From Pseudomethylobacillus aquaticus (lineage in GTDB: Bacteria; Pseudomonadota; Gammaproteobacteria; Burkholderiales; Methylophilaceae): 64,000 bases of DNA. Positions 16,930-27,170 of the stretch are shown piece after piece. How positions within the stretch are numbered: the stretch's first letter is position 1; each line of letters begins with the position of its first letter. Under the pieces are notes generated by a model. That model searched no databases. It had not been told where the DNA came from and worked only from the letters and a program-made list of their open reading frames with translations. The translations under genes and the position numbers were made by a program. Where the stretch lies: contig NZ_RJVP01000001.1 of NCBI RefSeq assembly GCF_003730115.1, positions 186,001 to 250,000 of the forward strand, read 5' to 3'.

Positions 16930-19260
16930 ATGCGATTGATGTGTGCTGTTTTTTGGGGTGTCCTGCTTACGTGGAGCGTCAGTCATGCTGACGAAGCACA
17001 GGAGCCGGTTAAAGACCAGCCCGCTGCTGCGGCTAACAGCAGGCAAGCAAGCAATATCAGCATCCCGCCCGTGGTGGTCACTGCACGTCGCCGCGAAGAA
17101 CCGGCTCAGCAGGCCCCGCTACCGGTCAGTGTGGTCGAGCAGTCCCGTCTTGAAACCGAGCGGCAATATCAGATCCAGGATCTGGAACAGGTGTTCACCA
17201 ATGTGACCTCGCAGTTCCTGCATGCCCGTCAATCCAGCTTGTCGATACGCGGCATCGGTAACAATCTGCCTAATGAAGGCCTGGAGGGCAGCGTGGGTAT
17301 CTTTCTCGACAATGTCTATCTTAGCCGGCCCGGCATGGCAGCATTTGACCTGTTCGATGTAAAGAAAATAGAGCTTTATCGTGGCCCGCAAGGCAGCTTG
17401 TTTGGCAAGAACACCACGGCGGGCGTGCTCAATATCGTCACCAACAAACCCAGTTTCGAAGCGGAAAGCTCGCTGGAAGCCTCGTTTGGCAGCCGCGATT
17501 TTCGCCAGTTCAAGGCCATGCTCAACCAACCACTCAACGAGGTGGCTGCGCTGCGTATTTCAGCTTATGACACCCATGATGACGGCTGGATCAAAAATAT
17601 CTTCAATGGCAAACAACTCAACGAGATCAACCGCAAAGGCATACGCGGGCAGTTGCTGGTCCAACCTGACCACCTGACAGAGTTTCGTTTGATCGTCGAA
17701 CGCAACGAAGAGGATTCCAGTACAGGCACGCTGGTGCCTTACGGCTACGCTCCCTGGCGTGGCACGCCTGCCGCCCCGGTAAGCTATGCCGACTTTTTGC
17801 GTCGCCCTGTCATCGCCGGGATGCCGGGTGCTAAAAACGTCATCACCGACCCGGAAGATTACAAGGTCAGTTTCAACGACGACCAGCGTGTCAAGGTGGA
17901 TCAGAACGCACTCACACTGGAAATGAACCGGGATATCAACGGCTACAAGCTGACCTCGGTGACAGCCTGGCGCGACTGGCACTTCAAGCCGCAGAACGAT
18001 CTGGACTTCTCCGATCTGGATGTATTGCGTGGCGGCTTCGGGGTAGACCACTACCAGCGTTCTCAGGAGATCAGGCTGGCTTCGCCGGTCAGCAAGGTGT
18101 TCGATTATGTGATCGGTGCCTACGCGCTGGACCAGGACACCACCAGCCGTCAGGCGTATACATCCGGCCCTTACTCACTGGCCATCAACTCCACGCCCAA
18201 CAACTCCTCGATCGCGGGCACTGGCACTCAGGAAAGCCGCCTGTATGCCCTGTTCGGCAGCGCAACCTGGCATCTGCGCCCGGAACTGGATCTGACGGTA
18301 GGCTTGCGTGAAAGCCGGGAGCGCAAAGAAGCACGCGTCATTCAGAACAAAGCCGTGGGCGACCCGCTCAACAACGTGTTCCCGTTCTCTTTCATTCTGG
18401 GTGACTTCGATAGCGGTAAACTCACCACTTCGGAAAAAAGTCTCGCCTGGAACATCAGTCCCAGCTACCACTTGTCCGAGGACACACTGGCCTACATGAA
18501 TTTTTCGGCTTCAACCAAAAGCGGTGGCTTCAACCTGAACAGCCTGGTATCGCCCGCGATCACGGGTGGGCCTGATGCCATCACCATCGATCCGGAACGT
18601 GCCCGCAACATCGACATCGGCATCAAATCCAATTTCCTCGACCAGCGACTGTATGTGGACGCCAATCTGTTTCTCACCAAGGTGAGGGATTATCAGGCCA
18701 TCGTCAGTGATGTGTTCATACCGCGACTGACCAATGTAGGTGATATCACCAGCAAAGGCCTGGAAACCGAGTTCCGCTTTTATCCTGACCGGCACTGGAG
18801 CCTGCAAGGCAGCCTGGCCTACACGGACGCCAGCTTCGATAACGGCACCGCCCCTACCCCTTTTGAGGAATTCACTACCGGATTCGGAGCAGGCAATAAA
18901 TCCGTACGTGGCAATCAGGTCAATGGCGCACCGCGCTGGACCTCCAATACCTCGATCCGTCATCAGTGGCGGCCTGTGGATGGCGTTGAACACTACACCA
19001 ACCTGCACTATGCCTGGCGTTCCGAGAGTTTTGGTGATGTCACTAACTCGTCATTTTCCAGGATCCCATCCTATGGCCTGCTGAATTTGACCACCGGGTT
19101 CAAGTTAACCGATGGCCGGCAGCATTGGGATATCGCCCTGTGGATCAGAAACGCACTGGATGAACGCTACTTCCAGGGCCTTACCTCTACCTATAACAGT
19201 TACTTTGCCTCAGCCGGCCCCCCGCGTACCGCTGGCATTACCGTGAGAATGGACTTTTGA
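16930..19260 (+). CDS. TonB-dependent outer-membrane receptor
   Basis: A 776-residue protein with a signal peptide (MRLMCAVFWGVLLTWSVSHA). A short lead ending IPPVVVTARRREE has the look of a TonB box, and the plug domain follows (LSIRGIGNN, GIFLDNVYL, KKIELYRGPQGSLFGKNTTAGVLNIVT). A long beta-barrel ends GITVRMDF with the expected C-terminal Phe. The substrate is unknown; the general style is that of iron-siderophore or organic-substrate receptors. Its stop overlaps the start of the sensor kinase by one base, so uptake or sensing through this receptor is probably tied to the two-component system. Confidence 0.93.
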   Translation: MRLMCAVFWGVLLTWSVSHADEAQEPVKDQPAAAANSRQASNISIPPVVVTARRREEPAQQAPLPVSVVEQSRLETERQYQIQDLEQVFTNVTSQFLHARQSSLSIRGIGNNLPNEGLEGSVGIFLDNVYLSRPGMAAFDLFDVKKIELYRGPQGSLFGKNTTAGVLNIVTNKPSFEAESSLEASFGSRDFRQFKAMLNQPLNEVAALRISAYDTHDDGWIKNIFNGKQLNEINRKGIRGQLLVQPDHLTEFRLIVERNEEDSSTGTLVPYGYAPWRGTPAAPVSYADFLRRPVIAGMPGAKNVITDPEDYKVSFNDDQRVKVDQNALTLEMNRDINGYKLTSVTAWRDWHFKPQNDLDFSDLDVLRGGFGVDHYQRSQEIRLASPVSKVFDYVIGAYALDQDTTSRQAYTSGPYSLAINSTPNNSSIAGTGTQESRLYALFGSATWHLRPELDLTVGLRESRERKEARVIQNKAVGDPLNNVFPFSFILGDFDSGKLTTSEKSLAWNISPSYHLSEDTLAYMNFSASTKSGGFNLNSLVSPAITGGPDAITIDPERARNIDIGIKSNFLDQRLYVDANLFLTKVRDYQAIVSDVFIPRLTNVGDITSKGLETEFRFYPDRHWSLQGSLAYTDASFDNGTAPTPFEEFTTGFGAGNKSVRGNQVNGAPRWTSNTSIRHQWRPVDGVEHYTNLHYAWRSESFGDVTNSSFSRIPSYGLLNLTTGFKLTDGRQHWDIALWIRNALDERYFQGLTSTYNSYFASAGPPRTAGITVRMDF

Positions 19261-21149
19261 TGCGATTGCCTAGCCTGCCCGACCAACAGCCGGTGAAGTC
19301 ACGTTACAGTCAGCTTGCCTGGCTGTTTGTCTGGTGTTTTTTGATGATGACGGTTGCGGGCGCCGTGCAGGCGATGGAGAACCACATCGTCAGCATGAGC
19401 AGCCTTGAAGACCCCAAGGGTAGTTTCACCATCGAGGATGTCGCTGGCCAGACCTTCAAGCCGGAAGGCAGGCTGGTATCCAAGGGTTACAGCCCTTCCG
19501 TGTACTGGCTGAAGGTGGTGGTCAAGCCCACTGTCCCTGACCAGCTGCTGATTCTACGCATACGCCCCACGTTTCTGGATGAAGTGCGCCTGTATACGCC
19601 AGCCCGTGACAGCTCAGGCTGGCTGATTCAAACCTCGGGCGACCGTACACCCTTCCTGGAGCGTCCGGCGGTGTCCACACTGTCGCTCAATTTCAAGATC
19701 AGCCCCGCCGAAGAGACCACCTACTTTCTGCGCGTAGCCACTACCAGCAGCGTGGTGGTATATGCGGAAGCACTGACGGAGAACCAGTCTGGCCAGAAAT
19801 CAACGTTGATGAATCTGGCCCACCTGTTTTTGATGTCGCTGATTTTTGCAGTCAGCCTATGGGCTCTCAAGGAATTCATGGTGCGCAGGGAGGCCGTGTA
19901 TCTGGCCTTCTTCTTCACCCAGATCTTTCTGATCGCCTACAACCTGGCGCTATCCGGCTATCTTGCCGTGCTGATCCCTCACAGCAACCTTTCGGACCGT
20001 CTGTCGTCCATCATCTTTGTCACCACAGCCTCGGTAGGTGTGGTCATGCACTATCTGTTTCTGAAAGCGTTCCGGGTACGTGCTTTCGTATTGCGTGCTT
20101 TGGAACTGATCATGTTCATGGCCATCCCCCTGAACATCCTGTTGCTGATGGGGAATTACAAGCTTGCATTAACGATCAACGTGCTGGACATCACCTTTCT
20201 TGCCGTGCTGTATATGCTGATCCCGCTGACACTGCGCGCCTCTGCACCGCCCGGTCGCGCCGTGGCCACCGTGGTCTACCTGCTGCTTGGTTCGACCTTG
20301 TTCGTCAGCACCACACCGTATCTGGGCTGGTTTGGTTCACACACCGAAATGATCTTTTTTGGCGCGCCCATACAGGCGTTCATTTCTGCGTGCGTGTTCT
20401 TTGCTGCACTGGTGCTGCGCTCGCGGGCACTGGTCAAAAAAGCCGCTGCAGCCCATATCGATCTGCAGCTTTCACAGCAGGCCCTCAAGCTGGAGCGCTG
20501 GCTAGCCGAAGAACGCAAACAGCTCATGGACATGCTCACCCATGAGCTCAAGACGCCGATCGCCATCACCCGCCTGACGGTGGATGGGGTCAGCATGGAC
20601 GACAGCAAGCGTGGACGCATCAACCGTGCGCTGCAAAGCATCAACGGCATCATTGAACGTTGTAGCTTGTCCAACCAGATGGAGCAGGATGTGATCAAGG
20701 TCTCCAGTAGTGATCTTGATCTGACGATGCTGGTGCGCGGCCTGGTCGATCAGTCATCGGCGCCCGAGCGTTTTGAAGTCGATGCAAATGAAGCACTGAA
20801 AGTCAATTCGGACAGGCAGTTGCTTTCCATCGTGATCAGCAATCTGCTTGATAATGCCGTCAAGTATTCACGGCCGCAGTCATCGATCAGTGTGCAAGCA
20901 CAGCCGCAGCTGCTGGATGGCAAAAAAATGGTGTTTCTGCATGTCATCAATGAGCCTGGGCCTGCCGGACTACCGGACGCCGACCAGATGTTCGAGCGTT
21001 ATTATCGCAATCAGGCGGCCAGGGATGTCACGGGCTCCGGACTGGGGCTTTATCTGGTCAAAGGCCTGTGCGAAAAGCTCAATATCCACATCGCCTACGC
21101 CTGCATCTCGGGCAAGGTGCGCTTCACCCTGCACATCCCGGTGGTTTGA
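19260..21149 (+). CDS. Membrane sensor histidine kinase with 7TMR-DISM input domain
   Basis: A 629-residue kinase. After a signal-anchor or signal peptide comes a periplasmic domain of the 7TMR-DISM extracellular type 2 (GYSPSVYWLKVVV ... DEVRLYTP ... TYFLRVATTSS). Then follow about seven transmembrane helices (about 190-395), a dimerisation helix with the phospho-acceptor His428 in MLTHELKTPIA, and an ATPase domain (N box NLLDNAVKYS, G box GSGLGLYLVKG). These extracellular domains are thought to bind carbohydrate-like ligands. The ATG at 19260 overlaps the receptor stop; the next gene overlaps this one in the same way. Confidence 0.92.
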   Translation: MRLPSLPDQQPVKSRYSQLAWLFVWCFLMMTVAGAVQAMENHIVSMSSLEDPKGSFTIEDVAGQTFKPEGRLVSKGYSPSVYWLKVVVKPTVPDQLLILRIRPTFLDEVRLYTPARDSSGWLIQTSGDRTPFLERPAVSTLSLNFKISPAEETTYFLRVATTSSVVVYAEALTENQSGQKSTLMNLAHLFLMSLIFAVSLWALKEFMVRREAVYLAFFFTQIFLIAYNLALSGYLAVLIPHSNLSDRLSSIIFVTTASVGVVMHYLFLKAFRVRAFVLRALELIMFMAIPLNILLLMGNYKLALTINVLDITFLAVLYMLIPLTLRASAPPGRAVATVVYLLLGSTLFVSTTPYLGWFGSHTEMIFFGAPIQAFISACVFFAALVLRSRALVKKAAAAHIDLQLSQQALKLERWLAEERKQLMDMLTHELKTPIAITRLTVDGVSMDDSKRGRINRALQSINGIIERCSLSNQMEQDVIKVSSSDLDLTMLVRGLVDQSSAPERFEVDANEALKVNSDRQLLSIVISNLLDNAVKYSRPQSSISVQAQPQLLDGKKMVFLHVINEPGPAGLPDADQMFERYYRNQAARDVTGSGLGLYLVKGLCEKLNIHIAYACISGKVRFTLHIPVV

Positions 21150-21835
21150 TGAAGTTTCATATTCTGGTGGTTGAGGATAATGCCGACCTGCGTGATTCCA
21201 TCGTCGAAACCCTGCAAGCGCATGGTCATCATGTGCTTGCAGTGGAATGCGCTGAGGAAGTAGCAGAAACCCGCTTGCCCGCCACGTTTGATTTGATGAT
21301 CGCGGATGTGGGCTTGCCTGGCGAAGATGGCATTTCATTATCGAGAAGGATACGGCTCACCCACCCCAACATCGGCATCATCATGCTGACGGCCAGGGTT
21401 TCGCAGGCTGATCGTCTGGCCGGCTATGAATGCGGTGCCGATATCTACCTGACCAAACCCGCCTCGCAGCAGGAGTTGCTGGCTGCCATCCATGTGCTGA
21501 TGCGGCGGGTCATCCCCGCCGAGACGAGCGCGCAATCCCTGCTGCTGGACATCAAGACCTTTACCCTCAGCAAGGGGCAAGCCACCGTGAAACTGACGGC
21601 GCGTGAAGTGACGCTGCTGCTGGCATTTCTACGCGCCTCTGATCATCGCCTGGAAAGCTGGCAGATCATCGAGATACTGGAACTGGATGAACTTGCAGAC
21701 CCCAAGGCCAGCGCTGAAGTGCAAATCGTACGCCTGCGTAAAAAGATCAACGAAGTGCTGCAGGATGCGGCGAGCTCCATACAATCGTTAAGAGGCTGGG
21801 GGTATCAGCTGGGGGTGACCATCAATATCCTGTGA
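21149..21835 (+). CDS. Response regulator with winged-helix output domain
   Basis: A 228-residue partner of the kinase just upstream. The receiver domain has the acidic pair in VVEDNADL, the phosphorylated Asp53 in LMIADVGLPGEDG and the Lys in IYLTKPAS. The C-terminal part (LTAREVTLLLAFLRASDHRLESWQIIEIL ... VQIVRLRKKINEVLQ ... LRGWGYQL) is an OmpR/PhoB-type winged helix, although somewhat short. The one-base overlap with the kinase gene indicates coupled translation. Confidence 0.92.
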   Translation: MKFHILVVEDNADLRDSIVETLQAHGHHVLAVECAEEVAETRLPATFDLMIADVGLPGEDGISLSRRIRLTHPNIGIIMLTARVSQADRLAGYECGADIYLTKPASQQELLAAIHVLMRRVIPAETSAQSLLLDIKTFTLSKGQATVKLTAREVTLLLAFLRASDHRLESWQIIEILELDELADPKASAEVQIVRLRKKINEVLQDAASSIQSLRGWGYQLGVTINIL

Positions 21836-21891
21836 ATGGCCTGTAGGCTTTTGAAGGAAAAGTCCTGAAGCTCAGGGCTAGTATCTACCTA

Positions 21892-21911
21892 CCATGAAAA
21901 TTAATTCATGG
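21892..21911. promoter_or_regulatory. Inverted repeat before the small LuxR gene
   Basis: CCATGAA (21892-21898) and TTCATGG (21905-21911) are separated by AATTAA. The repeat lies 33 bp upstream of the start at 21944 and is a candidate operator. Confidence 0.3.
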
Positions 21912-21943
21912 AGCATAAATGAATTTTATGGGGGGATACATCC

Positions 21944-22258
21944 ATGGACTTTGCCATCTCGATCAAACAAGGCATGCACTTTTCTTCAGCGCATGAACAA
22001 CATGCTCGTATCCTAGAGCGCCCAGGCACCAATAACGCACAGCCCTCCTCGCTGACCGATCGTGAAATACAGGTGATGGAATGGATCTCGGAAGGCAAGA
22101 CCAACGGCGAGATCGCCAGCATCCTTGCCATCAGTCACAACACGGTGAAATTCCACGTACAGAACATTCTTAACAAACTGAATGTGTTTAACCGCATTCA
22201 GGCGCTGTCTGCCTGGCAGCGCATGCACCAAGGCCGCGGTGAGCATCATCACGATTGA
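21944..22258 (+). CDS. Small LuxR-family DNA-binding protein
   Basis: A 104-residue protein that is little more than a LuxR-type helix-turn-helix (LTDREIQVMEWISEGKTNGEIASILAISHNTVKFHVQNILNKL, about residues 37-80), preceded by about 35 residues with no recognisable input domain and followed by a His-rich tail. It lies 108 bp downstream of the response regulator and may belong to the same circuit. The N-terminal stretch is too short for an autoinducer or receiver domain. Confidence 0.8.
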   Translation: MDFAISIKQGMHFSSAHEQHARILERPGTNNAQPSSLTDREIQVMEWISEGKTNGEIASILAISHNTVKFHVQNILNKLNVFNRIQALSAWQRMHQGRGEHHHD

Positions 22259-22398
22259 AAATGTAGCATTCTTCAATACCAAGTTTTTAATACAGTCAGT
22301 CCGTCACTGAAACCTGATTATAGACGGCTGGCCACCCCCTTAAAGCAGCCAGACCCCGCATGCAATGTGGCAGTCCATTATCGCGTACAAGCGGGCTG

Positions 22399-25300
22399 TC
22401 ATCGGTCACGATGCAACAGTCGGTACAACACCGGCAACACCAGCAAGGTCAGCAAGGTAGACGACCAGATACCCCCTATCACCACCGTCGCCAGCGGACG
22501 CTGCACTTCTGCACCCGTACCGGTAGCGATGGCCATGGGCACGAAGCCCAGTGACGCCACCAGTGCTGTGATCAATACCGGGCGCAAGCGCGTCATCGCA
22601 CCATCGACAATGGCAGCATCCAGCGCACTGCCCTGCTCGCGCAACTGGCGGATGAAGCTGATCATCACCAACCCGTTCAACACCGCCACGCCAGATAAGG
22701 CAATGAAGCCCACACCCGCCGAGATGGACAGTGGAATGTCACGCAGCCACAAGGCCAATACACCGCCGGTCATGGCGAATGGCACACCGGTGAACACCAT
22801 CATGCCGTCGCGCAGGTTGTTGAACATGGCATACAGCAGCATGAACACCAGCAGAAAAGCGATGGGCACCACCCACTGCAACCGCTGAGTGGCCGATGCC
22901 AGCTGCTCGAATACGCCGCCCCAACTGATCCAGTAGCCTGAGGGCAGCTTGACCTCGGTTTGCACGCGTTGCTGTGCTTCCGCGATGAACGAGCCGATAT
23001 CGCGTTCACGTACATTGGCGGTGATCACCACGCGGCGCTTGCCGTTCTCGCGGCTGAACTGATTGGGGCCGGGGGCCAGATTCAGTGTAGCGATCTCACC
23101 CAGCAGCAGATAGGTCGTAGCGTTCTCGGTGCTGCTGGCCAGTCGCACCGGCAACTGTCGCAAAGCCTCCAGATCGGCACGTACCTGTTCATCCAGACGC
23201 ACGGTGATATTGAAGCGGCGGTCCCCCTCGAACAGCTGGCCGGTCGGCTGCCCGTTCAGTGCAGTCGCCACCGCCTGCTGCACTTCGCTGATGTTGACTC
23301 CCAGCCGTGCGATCTTGTCGCGGTCTATGTCCACCGACAGGATGGGCAAGCCTGTGGTCTGCTCCACCTTGACGTCCTGCGCGCCCGGTATGCTTTGCAG
23401 GATACTGCCGATCTGCTCGGCACTGTCGTTCATCTGGGCGATGTCGTCACCGAACACCTTGACCGCCACATCGCTGCGCACACCGGAGATCAGCTCGTTG
23501 AAACGCATCTGAATAGGCTGGGTGAACTCATAGTTGTTACCAGGCACCTGCGCCAGCGCCTGCTGCATCTGTGCGATCAGCGTGGCTTTGGGCAAATGGC
23601 GGTCCGGCCACTCGCTACGCGGTTTCAGCATGATGAAGTTGTCGGCCACACTGGGCGGCACCGGGTCGGTGGCGATCTCGGCCGTGCCGATCTTGGCAAA
23701 GATGCGGTCCACCTGCGGGAATTCCTTGATGATATGTTCCAGCTCCAGCTGCATGCTGACCGCCTGAGTGAGGCTGGTGCCAGGGATGCGCAAGGCGTGC
23801 ATGGCAATATCACCCTCATCCAGGCTGGGCACGAACTCGCTGCCCATGCGCGTCGCCATCACGCTGCTCAGCAGCAGGCACACCAGTGCGATGGTGAGCA
23901 CCAGCGCTTTGTTGAACAAAGCCCATTCCAGCACCGGCGCATACAGCCGCCGCGCTGCCAGCATCAGCCGCCCTTCTTTCTCCTCGACCCGGCCAGTGAC
24001 GAACAGCGCCACGGCGGCCGGGATGAAGGTCACCGACAGCAGCATGGCGCTGATCAGGGCCACCACCACCGTGAACGCCATGGGGTGGAACATCTTGCCT
24101 TCCACACCGCTCAGCGCAAAGATGGGCAGGTAGACCACCATGATGATGAGCTGGCCGAACAACAATGGCCGACGCGCCTCTCTGGCCGCCTCGAACACCT
24201 CGTGCAAACGCTCTTTGCCTGTCAGCAGACGCCCGTTCAGGTGCTGGGCGTGGGCCAGCCGACGTATGCAGTTCTCGACGATGACCACCGCACCGTCGAT
24301 GATGATGCCAAAATCCAGTGCCCCCAGGCTCATGAGGTTGGCGCTGACCTTGTTGCCTACCATGCCGGTGAAGGTCATCAGCATGGACAGCGGGATCACC
24401 AGCATGGTGATAAGGGCAGCGCGCATATTGCCCAGGAACAGGAACAGCACAGCGACCACCAGCAAAGCCCCCTCGATCAGGTTGGTCTTGACCGTGTTGA
24501 TGGCCTTGTCGATCAGCGTGGTGCGGTCATAGACGGTATTGACCATGATCCCGTCTGGCAGGCTCTGGTTGATCTGCAGCATGCGCTGGTCCACCGCGCG
24601 CGACACCTGGCGGCTGTTCTCGCCTATCAGCATGAACACCGTGCCCAGCACCACTTCTCCACCATTCTCGGTGGCAGCGCCACTACGTAACTCATGGCCT
24701 ATGCTGACCACGGCGACATCCTTGATGCGCAGCGGCACGCCCTGACGCGTGGCCACCACCACATTGGCGATATCGGTGGTGTTGCGCAATTGACCGGGCA
24801 CGCGGATCAGGTACTGCTCCCCCGATTTTTCAATATAGCCAGCGCCGACATTGGCATTGTTGCGCTCCAGTGCCTCCACCACATCCGTGAGTGCAAGGCC
24901 ATGTGCCCGCAACTGCTGCAGATCGGGGGCCACCTGATATTCCTTGCTGTAGCCCCCCACCGTGTTGATCTCGTTGACACCGGGCACGGTGCGCAGCTGT
25001 GGTTTGACGATCCAGTCCTGGATCTCGCGCAGGTCGGTGGGCGTATACGGCGTGCCATCGGCTTTGAGTGCCCCCTCCCTGGCTTCAACTGTCCACATAT
25101 AGATCTCGCCCAGTCCGGTGGACGTAGGCCCCAGCATGGGGGTGATGCCGGGTGGCAGCTTCTCTCTTGCCTGATTCAGGCGTTCGCTGATGAGCTGCCG
25201 CGCAAAATAGATGTCCGTACCCTCTTTGAACACCACGGTGATCTGCGACAAGCCATAACGCGAGATGGAGCGCGTCTGTTCCAGCCTGGGCAGGCCGGCC

Positions 25301-25518
25301 ATGACCGTTTCCAGCGGATAGGTGATGCGCTGCTCGGATTCCAGTGGCGAATAGCCTGGGGCAGGTGTGTTGATCTGTACCTGCACATTGGTGATGTCAG
25401 GCACGGCATCGATGCGCAGCTGCTGATAACTGAGCAGGCCGAGTGCCGCCAGGCCAGCGACAGCGATAATCACCAGCCAGGCCTGGTCTATGGAAAAGCG
25501 GATCAGTCTCTCAAACAT
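22399..25518 (-). CDS. czcA: CzcA-type heavy-metal efflux RND transporter
   Basis: Proton-driven inner-membrane pump that, with CzcB and CzcC, moves divalent metal ions out across both membranes. The 1039-residue length and the two-fold repeat of large periplasmic loops and twelve helices fit the HME-RND family. The helix IV signature is DFGIIIDGAVVIVEN, which resembles the pattern usually given for Zn/Co/Cd pumps more than that of the Cu/Ag type. The ATG at 25518 (MFERLIRFSIDQAW) has GGGGG ahead of it and the usual family N-terminus, so I prefer it over the ATG at 25542. Confidence 0.93.
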   Translation of the reverse strand: MFERLIRFSIDQAWLVIIAVAGLAALGLLSYQQLRIDAVPDITNVQVQINTPAPGYSPLESEQRITYPLETVMAGLPRLEQTRSISRYGLSQITVVFKEGTDIYFARQLISERLNQAREKLPPGITPMLGPTSTGLGEIYMWTVEAREGALKADGTPYTPTDLREIQDWIVKPQLRTVPGVNEINTVGGYSKEYQVAPDLQQLRAHGLALTDVVEALERNNANVGAGYIEKSGEQYLIRVPGQLRNTTDIANVVVATRQGVPLRIKDVAVVSIGHELRSGAATENGGEVVLGTVFMLIGENSRQVSRAVDQRMLQINQSLPDGIMVNTVYDRTTLIDKAINTVKTNLIEGALLVVAVLFLFLGNMRAALITMLVIPLSMLMTFTGMVGNKVSANLMSLGALDFGIIIDGAVVIVENCIRRLAHAQHLNGRLLTGKERLHEVFEAAREARRPLLFGQLIIMVVYLPIFALSGVEGKMFHPMAFTVVVALISAMLLSVTFIPAAVALFVTGRVEEKEGRLMLAARRLYAPVLEWALFNKALVLTIALVCLLLSSVMATRMGSEFVPSLDEGDIAMHALRIPGTSLTQAVSMQLELEHIIKEFPQVDRIFAKIGTAEIATDPVPPSVADNFIMLKPRSEWPDRHLPKATLIAQMQQALAQVPGNNYEFTQPIQMRFNELISGVRSDVAVKVFGDDIAQMNDSAEQIGSILQSIPGAQDVKVEQTTGLPILSVDIDRDKIARLGVNISEVQQAVATALNGQPTGQLFEGDRRFNITVRLDEQVRADLEALRQLPVRLASSTENATTYLLLGEIATLNLAPGPNQFSRENGKRRVVITANVRERDIGSFIAEAQQRVQTEVKLPSGYWISWGGVFEQLASATQRLQWVVPIAFLLVFMLLYAMFNNLRDGMMVFTGVPFAMTGGVLALWLRDIPLSISAGVGFIALSGVAVLNGLVMISFIRQLREQGSALDAAIVDGAMTRLRPVLITALVASLGFVPMAIATGTGAEVQRPLATVVIGGIWSSTLLTLLVLPVLYRLLHRDR

Positions 25519-25595
25519 GACGACCCCCGTTGATATTGTCATTCATTACATGACATAAACAAAACAAACTATTGATTGATTTGTTTTTATAAAGA

Positions 25596-27167
25596 TCAGT
25601 GATCATGCGTGGCCCCTGCTTTCCCTAGCTCTGCCTTGATCAGAAAGCTGTTGCCTGCGGCATAGGCTTCGCCCGGTAGCAAGCCGGATAGCACTTCCAC
25701 GTGCCGGGCATCGGCACGCCCCAGTTGCAAGGGTCTGGCCTCGAAGGCATCACCGTGGCGCACGAACACCACTTTCCAGTCACGCAGGCTCTGCAGGCCT
25801 TCCACGGATACCGCCAGTGGCACTTCCTTTTCCTCTGCCACCAGCGTCATGTTGACGGGCATGCCGGGGCGCCAGGCGCGTTGCGGGTTGGGCAGCACCA
25901 CGCGGGCACTGGCTGTACGCGAACTGGTGCCTAGCAGGCTGCCGATGTAGCTGATCTTGCCGGCTTGTTCGGTAGCGGTAGCACTGGAGCGCACCGTCAC
26001 CTGCTGGCCCAGTGCCAGCGTGTCGATGTCCTTGGCGTATACCGTCATTTCCGCCCACACGCTGCCCAGATCCGCGATCACGAATACGCTGGCGTCTTCC
26101 CTGACCACCTGGCCCACGGCGATCTGCTTGTCGGTGACCATGCCATCCAGCGGCGCGCGCAGCGTGTAACGGGTCAACTGGCTGCTGCTATCGGACACGT
26201 CGGCACCCAGTGCACGCAGCTTCTGTCTGGCGCTTTCTACGGCGATCTCTTCCTGCATCATCACGTTACGTGCCTGCAGGTAATCCTGTTCAGCGGAGAT
26301 CTTCTCCTCCCACAGGGTTTTTTCGCGTTGAAAGGTGGTGCGTGCCAGCGTCAGGCGCTTTTGTGCTGCCAGCAGTTCGCTGCGCTGGTCCGCCAGTGCC
26401 TGGCTGGAGAGCACGGCCAGTACCTGACCTTTGCGCACGCTATCGCCTGCATTCACCGCCACCGATTCCACCACACCGCTCAGGCGCGGCACGACGTGCA
26501 CGGTCTTGTCTGCATCCAGCTTGATCTCGCCTATCAGCTGCAAGTTGGTGCTGATGCGCGCCGGGCCGGCCTTGAGCACCTCGATGGCATTGTTCTGCAA
26601 CTGCTTGTCGCTAATGCTGACGCGCCCTTCCAGCTGCGTGTAGTGGAAGTCATAATGTTTGCCCGCGTGGCTGGCGTGCAGGGTGACCTCGAACGAGTGT
26701 GGCTCCTCGATCACGGCCTGGCCTTTGAGGTAGTCACCTTCCGCTACAAAACTTATGGATTGTGCCTCACGGCCCAGACGCTGCAGCACTACAGCCAGAC
26801 TGGTGTCCTGGGGTGGCAGTGGCTTGCCATTCAGATAGGTGTAGATGCGGAATTCCGGTGGCACATTCTGCTCGAAGATCACCACTTCCAGGCTGTAATC
26901 GCCCTTGCTGAACAGCTTGCCGGCATGCGGCCCTCTGGCTTGTGGCGTTGGGCCGGGCGCATGCGCATGATCACTACCCGGAAGTTCGGCTGGCCCTGCA
27001 TCATGCTCGCCGTGCTCTGCATGGTCCTGGTGCCCGGTGTCCGCAACAGGTGGTGCGGCCTTGTTGGCCAGTAGCATAGCCAGTACGGCGCCGGTGAGGA
27101 TCACCGCGATCAGCCAGATCCACTGACGCTGGCTGAGTCGGTTAGTTGGGTTTGAATGTGTGGACAT
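25596..27167 (-). CDS. czcB: CzcB-type efflux periplasmic adaptor (membrane fusion protein)
   Basis: A 523-residue adaptor that links the CzcA pump to the CzcC outer-membrane channel. One N-terminal membrane helix (IWLIAVILTGAVLAMLLA) is followed by a His-, Asp- and Glu-rich segment (HQDHAEHGEHD, SDHAHAPG) that probably binds metal. An extra N-terminal domain as in CzcB proteins comes next, then the lipoyl/barrel-sandwich and helical-hairpin region. The protein ends in THDH. The start is 3 bp past the czcC stop region, in the order czcC-czcB-czcA. Confidence 0.92.
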   Translation of the reverse strand: MSTHSNPTNRLSQRQWIWLIAVILTGAVLAMLLANKAAPPVADTGHQDHAEHGEHDAGPAELPGSDHAHAPGPTPQARGPHAGKLFSKGDYSLEVVIFEQNVPPEFRIYTYLNGKPLPPQDTSLAVVLQRLGREAQSISFVAEGDYLKGQAVIEEPHSFEVTLHASHAGKHYDFHYTQLEGRVSISDKQLQNNAIEVLKAGPARISTNLQLIGEIKLDADKTVHVVPRLSGVVESVAVNAGDSVRKGQVLAVLSSQALADQRSELLAAQKRLTLARTTFQREKTLWEEKISAEQDYLQARNVMMQEEIAVESARQKLRALGADVSDSSSQLTRYTLRAPLDGMVTDKQIAVGQVVREDASVFVIADLGSVWAEMTVYAKDIDTLALGQQVTVRSSATATEQAGKISYIGSLLGTSSRTASARVVLPNPQRAWRPGMPVNMTLVAEEKEVPLAVSVEGLQSLRDWKVVFVRHGDAFEARPLQLGRADARHVEVLSGLLPGEAYAAGNSFLIKAELGKAGATHDH

Positions 27168-27170
27168 GGT

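Noticed and set aside
22960-24690. A 576-codon plus-strand open frame opposite czcA
   Set aside because: It is an antisense shadow. The minus strand encodes a clear RND pump over the same stretch, and the antisense translation is His/Gln/Arg-rich without domains.
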